Positions 17,601 through 23,953 of a stretch of DNA of 33,969 bases are shown piece after piece; position 1 is the first letter of the stretch, and the number at the start of each line of letters is the position of its first letter. The translations under genes were made by a program, and so were the position numbers. Source of the DNA: Burkholderiales bacterium (GTDB lineage: Bacteria > Pseudomonadota > Gammaproteobacteria > Burkholderiales > Ga0077523); assembly GCA_026125595.1 (NCBI GenBank), contig JAHCKV010000003.1, forward strand, positions 1-33,969. The letters run 5' to 3'. The notes beneath the pieces are model-generated. The model was given only the letters and a program-made list of their open reading frames with translations. It searched no databases and was not told the origin of the DNA.

Positions 17601-18333
17601 CGTGCCGGGCGGCGACGTCACCGTGGGCATCGCCAGCCCGCCGTCCGAGCTGTTGAACCTGAAGGTCGATCGTTCGGTGGATCCGCCCGTGCCGGCTGCC
17701 GCAAACCTGGGCATCCTCGCGCTGTCCGAGGGCGCGATCCGCGGCGTCGCCAAGGGTAGTTTCATCGTCAATCAGGCGCGGATTCTCACGCTGCAGGGGG
17801 GCAACATCCTGCTATGGGCGTCCACCGGTGACATCGACGCGGGCAAGGGCGCGAAGACCGCGTCGGCGGCACCGCCGCCGGTGATCCAGACCGATGCCAG
17901 TGGCAACGTGTTCGTCAATCCGAGCGGTGCGGTGTCCGGCAGCGGTATCGGCCAGTTGCTCACCCGTTCCGACATCACTGCCGGCTACGTCGACCTCATC
18001 GCGCCGCTCGGCGAAGTGAACGCCGGCGATGCCGGGATCCGGGTCGCGGGCGATCTCAACATCGCCGCGCTGCGCGTGGTCGGTGCCGACAACATCCGTG
18101 TCGGTGGCAGTACCAGCGGCGTTCCCACCGGCAATACCGGGGCGTTGTCCGGTTCCCTGTCCAACGCCAGCAGCACCAACGAAGCGGGCCGCGGTGCCGT
18201 TGATCAGATGGCGCGCAAGCTCTCCGACGCCGCCGCTGAAACCCAGACGCTGCGCGAGAGTTTCAAGCCGTCCTTTATCACTGTGAAACTGTTTTGCGTC
18301 GGGCTGGAATGCACGCCGTCCCTCAAACCCTGA
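11521..18333 (+). CDS. Filamentous haemagglutinin-like TPS exoprotein, C-terminal part (continuation after frameshift)
   Basis: This 2,270-residue open frame continues the exoprotein; real coding probably begins a few codons earlier, at the frameshift. It has no signal peptide of its own (it opens VLVVTSSAGSGSPVNGVAFF), so it cannot be an independent secreted protein. Most of it is beta-helix repeats (GGDIRL, GGSLTV, GGEVSV, GAIALW and similar). Around residues 1400-1530 it resembles the DUF3739-type region of haemagglutinin-family proteins (PVNRLRQSLGATYPTDGGDI, then VAGRDV; TWWIAFERFQQGIGALGGGD; VNAGRDILSGVFQVDRGQAR). The C-terminal part includes an alpha-helical stretch (about 1900-2020), a final repeat block, an SN/G-rich linker and FCVGLECTPSLKP, with two cysteines (C2259, C2264) at the very end. 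It shows no VENN, DUF637 or toxin-like tail. It is followed after 25 nt by the ExbB-fusion gene. Confidence 0.85.
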   Translation: MLVVTSSAGSGSPVNGVAFFDVDAVADGGFAAVELRSTDVVRFAGDVALEAKRSVTIDAPQIEAAPGVEVRVRATYAVLGNVDGRNQPGATTNRQPVRTPVAGDGTLAVSAAHIDWRGNAALSGFSRVGLSSGGDIRLTHSMQADGATDFTGSIKTTADLVLQAARIYPTTLTAFTVNPVTVGHSYTTGTVTVLPGPTAGGVPLSAGGSLTVNATDIVQGGVLRAPLGQIVLNATNSVTLADGSLTSVSAEGAIIPFGSTQNGQDWIYRVDINGTSRVIAAPPAKRITIDAPDVELAVGSRTDLSGGGDLYAYEFIAGPGGSRDVLDSLEGLYAGAIVPGIGSFGPLDHQYGLGAAVASGEGVYLSGVPGLADGFYTILPARYALLPGAYAIQAVDGYRDIPVGSSIAYPDGSVIVAGRTGFSGTDLIASRTSGYRVTSGATVRTQSGYTESTASAFFTAAADGAAISRLPADAGQLTLAARAALAIDGSIGFGSGRFSYTDPVAGTTTIRTGRGGEVSVLAPKIAVVDAIGAADGFLQIGADSLDRLGAESLILGARRTDTAAGSVLTVGAEAVELRNTAASPLGAPEIILAATGVIAARSGSMVEGRGAPAGSAVPLLVSGDGALLRVSGGAQTTLIRTDVPAGATGTLTIEAGATLRAVSLILDAAADTRILSGATVSARAAGIAASRINVGDVPNGVAGLHITPDLLDGLEGLTDLALRSYSSIAFYGEAGLGTENAEGMPRLASLALEAGALLGYGDGAKTLRAGSIAFSNASNVTCVGCIGDGTGALQLIAGEEGAADAAIVIGSGVKTISGFGGVLFQSSGDVFGAGTGTLGLDAAGDFTLQAARIATSTGADQRIVNADGRVLIATAIASPNAQTHRGIGGKLAIVGTEIEHRGVIALPAGHLTLQATGGAVRLEAGSRVEAAGVIRRIGDVDVLTAAGSVTLVADAGDVRLAETAVIDLSGARTANSSAGGDAGTLIVRVPNGQFVADGDIDGHAIGDGRGGSFALDTLALADFSDLGAVLAAGGFIGDRQLRVRTGDVFITTGDTVQATRFQLSTDGGAITVAGAIDTRGLNGGAIALWARDDLTLLATASLNSTGTDETGEGGDITLGTVQGTIDLGGGTIDLRGGDFGVDGVLTLRAPRTVDNLDVAVAVITADVRTARSIIVEGVRVYDLPSAATLGGSGTLASGNLGFGDPGSASGTGSTLHGDTRTFANAAASATSRIGGTSGTAIQVRAGIEVRGSGDLALVNTFDLRSQDSGADNWRVDGVPVNLTLRSGGDLVFNASLSDGFVAVAGRPVNQWTFAGGDSASYRLVAGADLGAADPAAVLAAPAVGSGNFILTPGNLVRTGNGNIEVAAAGDVRLGYQVGTGTYTQPNAQASVIYTAGVPADTVTPFPMPVNRLRQSLGATYPTDGGDISIVAGRDVVGAPSNQLGTDWQWRRGLVRPDGTINTLGSAGGQNTTWWIAFERFQQGIGALGGGDVEVRAGRDVTNVSVVVPTNGRLAGAVGTLPDAANLVINGGGDITVNAGRDILSGVFQVDRGQARLVAGGTIGSGRVVADTNPVSQDNTPVYPILVLGDASIDVQARADVTIEAAVNGTSLPVTAANRTATGSSYFYTFTSDSRVDLLSVTGDVRLNNNASAIRAIAPDGQWEASNIINLQVYPPNLGVFAVSGSIDVGATRLFPSANADLQLLAAEDVHFSGPLQIYESDVSRVTNPLRPVGNLEGIGVSAIPGRSPEIYLDVVQWPATPLHGADTVPVRIAARAGNIVGNSQAIVLPKPAVLSAGLDITDLRFSGKNLRATDVSLFQAARDIRFEVAKDPDTNRLVANFDGIQVGGPGQVAVLAGGDIDLGNSRGLVTRGNLEDVRLPGAGADLVVGVGFGVGGDGGVQTPALDAFVDRYILGLDTGGIGVAPKRYGAELVRFIAERRGLNPATLTEAQALAMFRDEPEQVRLSFLAGVVYDELHETALAYASSGSYERGYAAISTLFPRDVYRGDLDLFFSQIKTEQGGDINLLVPGGDVTVGIASPPSELLNLKVDRSVDPPVPAAANLGILALSEGAIRGVAKGSFIVNQARILTLQGGNILLWASTGDIDAGKGAKTASAAPPPVIQTDASGNVFVNPSGAVSGSGIGQLLTRSDITAGYVDLIAPLGEVNAGDAGIRVAGDLNIAALRVVGADNIRVGGSTSGVPTGNTGALSGSLSNASSTNEAGRGAVDQMARKLSDAAAETQTLRESFKPSFITVKLFCVGLECTPSLKP

Positions 18334-18358
18334 TTCATCGACTCGTCTCCGCCCATCC

Positions 18359-20074
18359 ATGTCCGCCCCGATATCCGGACGTTCCATCGTCCTCGTCCTG
18401 CTCGCGACGTTCGCGTCATCGTTCCTGAGTTCTTCCGCCCACGCGTGGTGGAACAAGGAATGGACACAGCGCACTCGGATCATTCTCAATACGTCTTCCG
18501 GGGGTGTCGAAACGCGCGAGAGCCTGAACGATGTGGTCGTGCCGGTGCGACTGCACTCGGGGAACTTCGATTTTCTGACCGCGAATCCGGACGGATCGGA
18601 TCTGCGGGTCATTGCCGCCGACGACAAGACGCCGCTGGCTTTCACGGTGGAGCGATTCGACGGCACCAACGAACTGGCGTTGTTGTGGGTACGGGTGTCG
18701 TCCGTGCTGCCCGGCACCGATCAGAATGTGCTGTACATCTATGCTGGTCGAGAGGCGGCGCGAGCCGAGCCTTCCACGGATGTATTCGATGCGAACACGC
18801 GACTGGCGCTGCACTTCGGTGAATCGGAAGGTCCCGCCGCCGACCGCAACGGCGCGATCGTGTCGAACGGCCCGGTGCTGCGCGAGCAGAACGGATTACT
18901 GGCTGCGAGTCTGCGGCTGACCGGTGAGCCGGTCACGTGGCCAGCCAACGAACGGCTGAACATGGCGGCGGGCGAAAGCCTGTCGTTGAGCCTGTGGGTC
19001 CGACCCGACAGTACCGCTGAAGGGACTCTGCTGCGACTGGGGTCATTGACGCTCGCGCTGGAAGGCGGCAACGCAGTGGCCCAGGCCGGCACGGTCAGGG
19101 CCGTCGGCGGCGACGTCGCTGCAGGCGTGTGGACCCACATCGCGGTCACGCTCGGTGCCGGCAAGCTGATCGTGTACGTCAATGGGATACCGGTCACCGA
19201 GACGAGCCTTCCGTCGACGCCCGCGTTCGGTGGGCCTCTCATGGTGGGCGAGCGTTTCGAAGGTCAGGTGGATGAACTGCGGCTTTTGTCCGCATTGCGG
19301 GGCGCGGACTGGTTCCGGTTCGAACACGCGGCCCAGAGTGCGGATGCCCGGCTGGTGGCGAGCACGAGCCAGAGCGAGGAAGGCGCCGACGCGGAGGGCG
19401 AACACGCGGGCTACCTCGGTATCCTGGTCAAGAATCTCACGACCGACGCGTGGATCGTCATCGTGATCCTCGCGGTCATGTTCGTCGTCTCGGTCTGGGT
19501 GATGATCGACAAGGCGTTGTTCATCGGCAGGACCGACCGCGCGAATCACCGCTTCCTGCAGACCTTCCGCCAGAACCGGGAGAACCTGCTCGGTCTCACG
19601 AAGGAGCGGGCGTATGCCGCGTCGTCGCTGCATCGTCTGTACGAAGCGGGGGTACGGGAGCTGGAGCTGCGCGAGGTGCATGCGCCCGGTCGGGTGCTGT
19701 CGACTTCGGCGCTGAACGCGGTGAAGGCGGCGATCGATGCGGACTTCGTGCGCGAGAGCCACGTGCTGAACTCGAAGATGGTATTGCTGACCATCGCGAT
19801 CTCGGGCGGTCCGTTCCTGGGTCTGCTGGGCACGGTGGTCGGCGTGATGATCACGTTCGCGGCGATCGCTGCGGCCGGCGACGTCAACGTCAACGCGATC
19901 GCGCCGGGAATCGCCGCCGCGCTGTTGGCGACGGTGGCCGGTCTGGCGGTCGCGATCCCGGCGCTGTTCGGCTACAACTACCTGGCCTCGCGGATCAAGC
20001 GCATCTCGGCCGATCTGCAGATCTTCGTCGACGAGTTCGTCGCGCGGGTCGACGAGCGCTACGGCGCACCCTGA
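18359..20074 (+). CDS. DUF2341-LamG-ExbB/TolQ fusion protein
   Basis: The 571-residue protein fuses an exported sensory or lectin-like head to a proton-channel subunit. A signal peptide (ends AHA, residue 29) leads into WWNKEWTQRTRI, the typical start of DUF2341 (about 30-130). A LamG/concanavalin-type jelly roll follows (about 145-330; GESLSLSLWVRP, GVWTHIAVTLGAGKLIVYVN, FEGQVDELRLLSALRGADWF). A transmembrane helix at about 365-387 (WIVIVILAVMFVVSVWVMID) begins the MotA/TolQ/ExbB domain. This has the two further helices of the family, GGPFLGLLGTVVGVMITFAA at about 483-502 and IAPGIAAALLATVAGLAVAI after it. The ExbB part should form the pentameric pore that, with ExbD, turns proton flow into motion; the head would face the periplasm. 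The next two genes encode ExbD, which supports this role. No clear ribosome binding site is seen, so coupling to the upstream gene is possible. Confidence 0.88.
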   Translation: MSAPISGRSIVLVLLATFASSFLSSSAHAWWNKEWTQRTRIILNTSSGGVETRESLNDVVVPVRLHSGNFDFLTANPDGSDLRVIAADDKTPLAFTVERFDGTNELALLWVRVSSVLPGTDQNVLYIYAGREAARAEPSTDVFDANTRLALHFGESEGPAADRNGAIVSNGPVLREQNGLLAASLRLTGEPVTWPANERLNMAAGESLSLSLWVRPDSTAEGTLLRLGSLTLALEGGNAVAQAGTVRAVGGDVAAGVWTHIAVTLGAGKLIVYVNGIPVTETSLPSTPAFGGPLMVGERFEGQVDELRLLSALRGADWFRFEHAAQSADARLVASTSQSEEGADAEGEHAGYLGILVKNLTTDAWIVIVILAVMFVVSVWVMIDKALFIGRTDRANHRFLQTFRQNRENLLGLTKERAYAASSLHRLYEAGVRELELREVHAPGRVLSTSALNAVKAAIDADFVRESHVLNSKMVLLTIAISGGPFLGLLGTVVGVMITFAAIAAAGDVNVNAIAPGIAAALLATVAGLAVAIPALFGYNYLASRIKRISADLQIFVDEFVARVDERYGAP

Positions 20075-20096
20075 CCTAACCCGGAGCGCATACACC

Positions 20097-20510
20097 GTGG
20101 CCGGCGACGTCAGAGGCGACAACGAGCTCTACGACGACATCAACATCACGCCGATGCTCGATCTGGCGTACGTGCTGCTAGTGACCTTCATCATTCTGAC
20201 CACGGCGGCGGTGCAGGGCGTGAAGGTGCAATCGCCGACCACGCAGGCGGCCAACAACCTGGCCAAGCCGCAGGTGCGTGCGATCACCATCACCGCGGGA
20301 GGCGAAGTGTATCTCGACGCCTATCCGGTGACGATGGAGCAGTTGCGCACGAATCTCGCGCAGTACAAGAGCGCGAATCCGAATCTGCCCGTGGTGCTCA
20401 AGGCCGATGCGGCCACCCAGTACGAGCGCGTGATGGAGGTGCTCGAAATCGCGAAGCGGCTCGACATCACCGAGCTGGGTCTGGTCACCAAGCGCGCTGC
20501 AGCACTCTGA
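20097..20510 (+). CDS. exbD: ExbD/TolR-family biopolymer transport protein (first copy)
   Basis: The 137-residue protein has a short cytoplasmic N-terminus, one transmembrane helix (about 18-40) starting NITPMLDLAYVLLVTFIILT, and a periplasmic ExbD domain (ITITAGGEVYLDAYPVTMEQ ... LPVVLKADAATQYERVMEVL). Asp22 in PMLD corresponds to the proton-carrying Asp of ExbD/TolR. The start is GTG at 20097, with GGAG at 20083-20086. It lies between the ExbB fusion and a second, different ExbD, so the motor probably contains a mixed pair. Confidence 0.9.
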   Translation: MAGDVRGDNELYDDINITPMLDLAYVLLVTFIILTTAAVQGVKVQSPTTQAANNLAKPQVRAITITAGGEVYLDAYPVTMEQLRTNLAQYKSANPNLPVVLKADAATQYERVMEVLEIAKRLDITELGLVTKRAAAL

Positions 20511-20523
20511 GCCTTCCGCGGCC

Positions 20524-20925
20524 ATGCAAGTCAACACGGACTCCAAGCCCTACGACACGATCAACGTGACGCCGATGCTCGATCTGGCGTACGTGCTGCT
20601 GGTGGTGTTCATCCTGATGACGACGGCCTCGATCCAGGGGTTGACGATCTCGATGCCCAAGCCGTCGAACAAGCCCAGTACCGAGAAGCACGATCTGAAG
20701 GTGGTGCAGGTGATGCCCGATGGGTCGTTGCTGCTCAACGGCGCCGGCGTGAGCCTGGGCGAGCTCGAAGCGCGACTGATCGAAGCGCAGGGACGGGATC
20801 CGAAGATGTCGGTGGCGATCAAGGGCGACGCGGCGACGCAGTACGCGAAGGTCATCGCCGTGGTGGATCTGTGCAACCGCCTGGGCGTGAACATGGGTCT
20901 GGTCACCTCCCGGATCGGCTCCTGA
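20524..20925 (+). CDS. exbD: ExbD/TolR-family biopolymer transport protein (second copy)
   Basis: The 133-residue ExbD has the same layout: NVTPMLDLAYVLLVVFILMT with the key Asp at residue 20, then a periplasmic domain (LKVVQVMPDGSLLLNGAGVS ... MSVAIKGDAATQYAKVIAVV). It shares the MLDLAYVLLV helix with the first copy but diverges clearly outside it, so it is an old duplication with likely specialised roles, not a recent repeat. The ATG lies 13 nt after the previous stop, and its own stop is 1 nt from the next ATG. Confidence 0.9.
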   Translation: MQVNTDSKPYDTINVTPMLDLAYVLLVVFILMTTASIQGLTISMPKPSNKPSTEKHDLKVVQVMPDGSLLLNGAGVSLGELEARLIEAQGRDPKMSVAIKGDAATQYAKVIAVVDLCNRLGVNMGLVTSRIGS

Positions 20926-20926
20926 C

Positions 20927-21598
20927 ATGGACGCGACGTTCGATCAGGATCGGGGCCCCGTCAGTCTGCGTGTCTGGCTCGTGCGCGGCGTACTGATCGT
21001 CGGCGCCATTGTGTCCGTGGCGGCGCTCGCGTGGATGGGGAAGACGCTGCTCAGCACGCCGAGCGCGCCCTCACGACAGGTCGCGAAGATCGCGATTCTG
21101 CCCGACACGCCGCCTCCGCCACCGCCGAAGGAACTGAAGAAGCCGGATCCGCCGAAGGAAGAGCAGAAGACGATGCAGGTGGAGCAGCCGAAGCCGCAGG
21201 AAGCGCCGGCACCGCCTTCGGAGCAACTGAAGATGGAAGGCCCCGCTGGTGATGGTCCGAGCGCGTTTGCCGCCGGTGAAGTGAAGAACGAATACAAGGG
21301 CGGCGAGATCGGCGCGTCCATCGGCGACAACCGCGCGCGGTTCTCCGCCTACGGGCGTCATGTCGAGCAGCAGATCCGCGAGGCACTGGAGCGTCGCAGT
21401 GTCCGCGGGGCCAACCTGCGGCTCTTCCTGTGGTTGGCGCCGGACGGTTCGGTGCAGCGCTATGAACTGACGGGTGCCGACGCGGCTGCCGAATCGACAC
21501 GAGCGGTGGAGGCCGCATTCGCGGATCTGCGACGCGTACGTGACGCGCCACCGGCGGACATGCCGATGCCGATCGGCCTGCAGATCTCCATGCGCTAG
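20927..21598 (+). CDS. TonB-like energy-transducing protein
   Basis: The 223-residue protein has the TonB layout. A short cytoplasmic N-terminus is followed by a single transmembrane helix at about 18-38 (VRGVLIVGAIVSVAALAWMG), then a Pro/Lys/Glu-rich periplasmic spacer at about 58-105 (LPDTPPPPPPKELKKPDPPK and onward). A small C-terminal domain at about 138-223 (YGRHVEQQIREALERR, RLFLWLAPDGSVQRYELTGA) resembles TonB_C/TolA_C. It should link the ExbB/ExbD motor to an outer-membrane partner. No TonB-dependent receptor is in the window, so the partner may be the porin, the TPS pair or a distant receptor; this is inference. The C-terminal domain is divergent, and TolA-like is an alternative name. 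It starts 1 nt after the exbD stop. Confidence 0.8.
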   Translation: MDATFDQDRGPVSLRVWLVRGVLIVGAIVSVAALAWMGKTLLSTPSAPSRQVAKIAILPDTPPPPPPKELKKPDPPKEEQKTMQVEQPKPQEAPAPPSEQLKMEGPAGDGPSAFAAGEVKNEYKGGEIGASIGDNRARFSAYGRHVEQQIREALERRSVRGANLRLFLWLAPDGSVQRYELTGADAAAESTRAVEAAFADLRRVRDAPPADMPMPIGLQISMR

Positions 21599-21613
21599 AG
21601 GGATAAACCTTCC

Positions 21614-23248
21614 ATGCATCCCCAGCGCGCCAGTTCCGTCATTCGTCATTGCCATCGCCGGTCGAAGATCTTGAATACTCTCAAACTTGCTTGCCCCTTG
21701 ATGTTGCTGCTGATCGCGATGTCGCCCGCGGTGGTCCATGCCGACTCCGCCGACGATCTGACCGTACTACGAGAAACCACGAACAGCCTGCTGGATCTTC
21801 TGGTCGAACAGGGGCTGATCAGTCGTCAGAAAGCCGATGCGTTGATCCAGCAAGCACAGCAGCGTGCGGAGGCTCGCCGCAAAGCTGCGCCGCCGGTTGC
21901 CGTGCCCGATGCCGACGTCGTTCGCATTCCCTATATACCGGAAGTCGTCAAGCGCGATATCGAAGAGAAGATCAAGCAGCAGGTGCTGGTGCAGGCCAAG
22001 ACCGAACGGTGGGGGGATCCGGGTGCGTTGCCGGCCTGGCTGGATCGCATCACCTGGGACGGCGATTTCCGTCTGCGCTATCAGATGGATCGTTTTCCCG
22101 ACGATCATGTCCCCAATGTGCATCCGGCCGTGGCGCAAGCCAACGGTATCGACATCGACAACACCAGCGAAACGCGGCACCGGCTGCGGTTGCGTTTCCG
22201 TTTCGGCTTGACGGCCGCCATATCGGACAAGTCCACGGTGGGATTGCGCATGTCGTCCGGCACCGCCGGCGACGGTGCCGAAACGGCTGCGAACCAGACC
22301 ATGGGGGTCTACGGTTCGCGGTTCAACTTCGGCATCGACCGGGCCTACTTCCAGTACAAACCCAACAACGCGTGGGTACTCTCGGCCGGCCGCATCGGCA
22401 ATCCGTTCTTCGCACCGACGGATCTCGTATGGCACCGGGAGCTGTCGCTCGACGGTGTGACCGCGAAGTACACGCGCGGCAACGAAGGCGCGACCCGAAC
22501 ATTCGCCACGGCGGGCGTGTTTCCGATCCAGGACGTGGCCCCGAATCCAATCAACAAGGCCAACAGCAAGTGGATGTTCGGTTATCAGGCCGGCGTCAGC
22601 ACCCAGCTAGCACCGGACCGCAAGTTCAATTTCGCCGTCGGCTTCTTCGACTATCACAACACCGAGGGTACGCCGAACCCCACGATCGTTTCGCAGGAAT
22701 TCGACGCGACGGCGCCCGCAGTCCGGCAGCGAGGCAACTCGGTGTTCGATATCAACGGCCTGCGTAACCAGGGCAATCCGAATCCGAGTTACCTGTGGGG
22801 CCTCGCATCGAAGTTCCGTACGTTGAACATTGGTGCATCGGCGGATGTCGCGTCCTTCGATCAAGTCCACGTGATCGTCGATGCGGACTACGTGAAGAAC
22901 TTCGGCTTCGATCAGGCCGAGATCCTGAACCGAACGGGTCTCGACATCTCTCCCAGAACCACCGGTTACCAGGCGCGACTGACGGTCGGTCATCCGCAAT
23001 TGCGCAACGTCGGTGCGTGGCAGGCGTTTCTCGGTTACCGCTACCTGCAGCGCGATGCGACGCTGGATGCCTTCACCGACTCCGAGTTCGCGCTCGGCGG
23101 AACCGACGTGAAGGGCTACTTCATCGGGGGCTGGTACGCGTTCGATCGCAACACGCAATTGGGTCTGCGCTGGATGAGCTCGAGGCAGATCGACGGACTG
23201 CCGCTGGCCATCGATGTCCTGCAGCTCGATATGCTCACGAACTTCTGA
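21614..23248 (+). CDS. Putative outer-membrane porin
   Basis: The 544-residue exported beta-barrel protein has an N-terminal segment with signal-peptide character (LNTLKLACPLMLLLIAMSPA, cleavage near VVHA/DS at about 44). A short coiled-coil region (LLDLLVEQGLISRQKADALI) is the usual N-terminal helix of the putative-porin family (Pfam Porin_5 type). A barrel then extends from about residue 125 (ITWDGDFRLRYQMDRF), with alternating strands such as RHRLRLRFRFGLTAAISDKS and FGIDRAYFQYKPNNAWVLSA, to the C-terminal aromatic (LDMLTNF). The ATG at 21614 has AGGGA about 10 nt upstream. A TTG at 21671 would give a more normal signal-peptide length and is an alternative start. It probably provides the diffusion or exit route of the cluster; the substrate is unknown. 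Confidence 0.85.
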   Translation: MHPQRASSVIRHCHRRSKILNTLKLACPLMLLLIAMSPAVVHADSADDLTVLRETTNSLLDLLVEQGLISRQKADALIQQAQQRAEARRKAAPPVAVPDADVVRIPYIPEVVKRDIEEKIKQQVLVQAKTERWGDPGALPAWLDRITWDGDFRLRYQMDRFPDDHVPNVHPAVAQANGIDIDNTSETRHRLRLRFRFGLTAAISDKSTVGLRMSSGTAGDGAETAANQTMGVYGSRFNFGIDRAYFQYKPNNAWVLSAGRIGNPFFAPTDLVWHRELSLDGVTAKYTRGNEGATRTFATAGVFPIQDVAPNPINKANSKWMFGYQAGVSTQLAPDRKFNFAVGFFDYHNTEGTPNPTIVSQEFDATAPAVRQRGNSVFDINGLRNQGNPNPSYLWGLASKFRTLNIGASADVASFDQVHVIVDADYVKNFGFDQAEILNRTGLDISPRTTGYQARLTVGHPQLRNVGAWQAFLGYRYLQRDATLDAFTDSEFALGGTDVKGYFIGGWYAFDRNTQLGLRWMSSRQIDGLPLAIDVLQLDMLTNF

Positions 23249-23256
23249 GTGTTGCC

Positions 23257-23928
23257 GTGAAGAGAATCGCACTGGCGTTGTCGATCACCCTGGGGCTCGG
23301 GCTCGCTTCGGCGGTGTATTCCCAGCAGGATCCGAAGAACAACCGCGAGCGCGAGGCATTGCGGCGGGCACAACAATCGCTGCGCGACGCCGAGCAGCGC
23401 AACGCGACGCTCGAGAAGGAGGTAGCGTCCGTGGCCACGAGGATCAAGGAAGCCGACGGCAAAGCGAAAGCGCTGGTCAACCGGGCGAACGCCGCAGAGA
23501 AGCGGACGCGGGACCTACAGGCGCGCGTGGAGGCGTTGCAGGCAGAACTCGACGCGGGCGCGAAGGAACGATCCACGCTCACGGCGCGATTGGCCGATGG
23601 CATCCGCCGCTTCGATGCGTTGTTGATGGAGCACCAGACTGAGAGAGCCCGCGTGGCCGATCTGCGTACGGAACTGGAAAAGCTGGGCGCAACCCTCGGT
23701 GCGGCCGATGCGGCACAGATGGCGTGCGAGCAGAAGAACGTCGCGCTCTATGCGTACGGTCGAACGTTGCTCGACCGTTACCAAAAAAAGGGCGTGGTCG
23801 ATGCGGTGCTGCAGAAGGACCCGTTCACGGGTCTGAAGCAGGTGGAGATCGACAACCTGTTGCAGGAGTATCGCGACAAGCTCGATGCTCAGAAGGTCAC
23901 TGGTACTACGCAGGGTTCGTCGCGGTAG
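23257..23928 (+). CDS. Exported coiled-coil protein of unknown function
   Basis: The 223-residue protein starts at GTG 23257, 8 nt after the porin stop. The signal peptide is MKRIALALSITLGLGLASAV-YSQ. It is followed by a long heptad-rich coiled coil (about 30-165; REREALRRAQQSLRDAEQRN, RDLQARVEALQAELDAG). A conserved-looking C-terminal block (CEQKNVALYAYGRTLLDRYQ, DPFTGLKQVEIDNLLQEYRD) precedes a short polar tail. Such proteins are sometimes annotated as DNA repair proteins because of SMC-like coiled coils. The signal peptide and the porin/TonB neighbourhood argue for a periplasmic spacer or scaffold instead. It is the last gene of the plus-strand cluster; its stop is 26 nt from that of the convergent secretion operon. 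Confidence 0.75.
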   Translation: MKRIALALSITLGLGLASAVYSQQDPKNNREREALRRAQQSLRDAEQRNATLEKEVASVATRIKEADGKAKALVNRANAAEKRTRDLQARVEALQAELDAGAKERSTLTARLADGIRRFDALLMEHQTERARVADLRTELEKLGATLGAADAAQMACEQKNVALYAYGRTLLDRYQKKGVVDAVLQKDPFTGLKQVEIDNLLQEYRDKLDAQKVTGTTQGSSR

Positions 23929-23946
23929 GGAAGTATTGCGCCCTAC
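23925..23946. terminator. Weak bidirectional hairpin between convergent operons
   Basis: GTAGGG (23925-23930) and CCCTAC (23941-23946) form a 6-bp stem with a 10-nt loop that includes the TAG of the coiled-coil gene. There is no clear T-tract. It is the only dyad in the short convergent gap. Confidence 0.25.
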
Positions 23947-23953
23947 GCTCAGG

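Noticed and set aside
7953-18333. Contact-dependent inhibition (CdiA) toxin system
   Set aside because: The C-terminus has no VENN/DUF637 pretoxin region or nuclease-like tail, and no small immunity gene follows; the next gene is the ExbB fusion.
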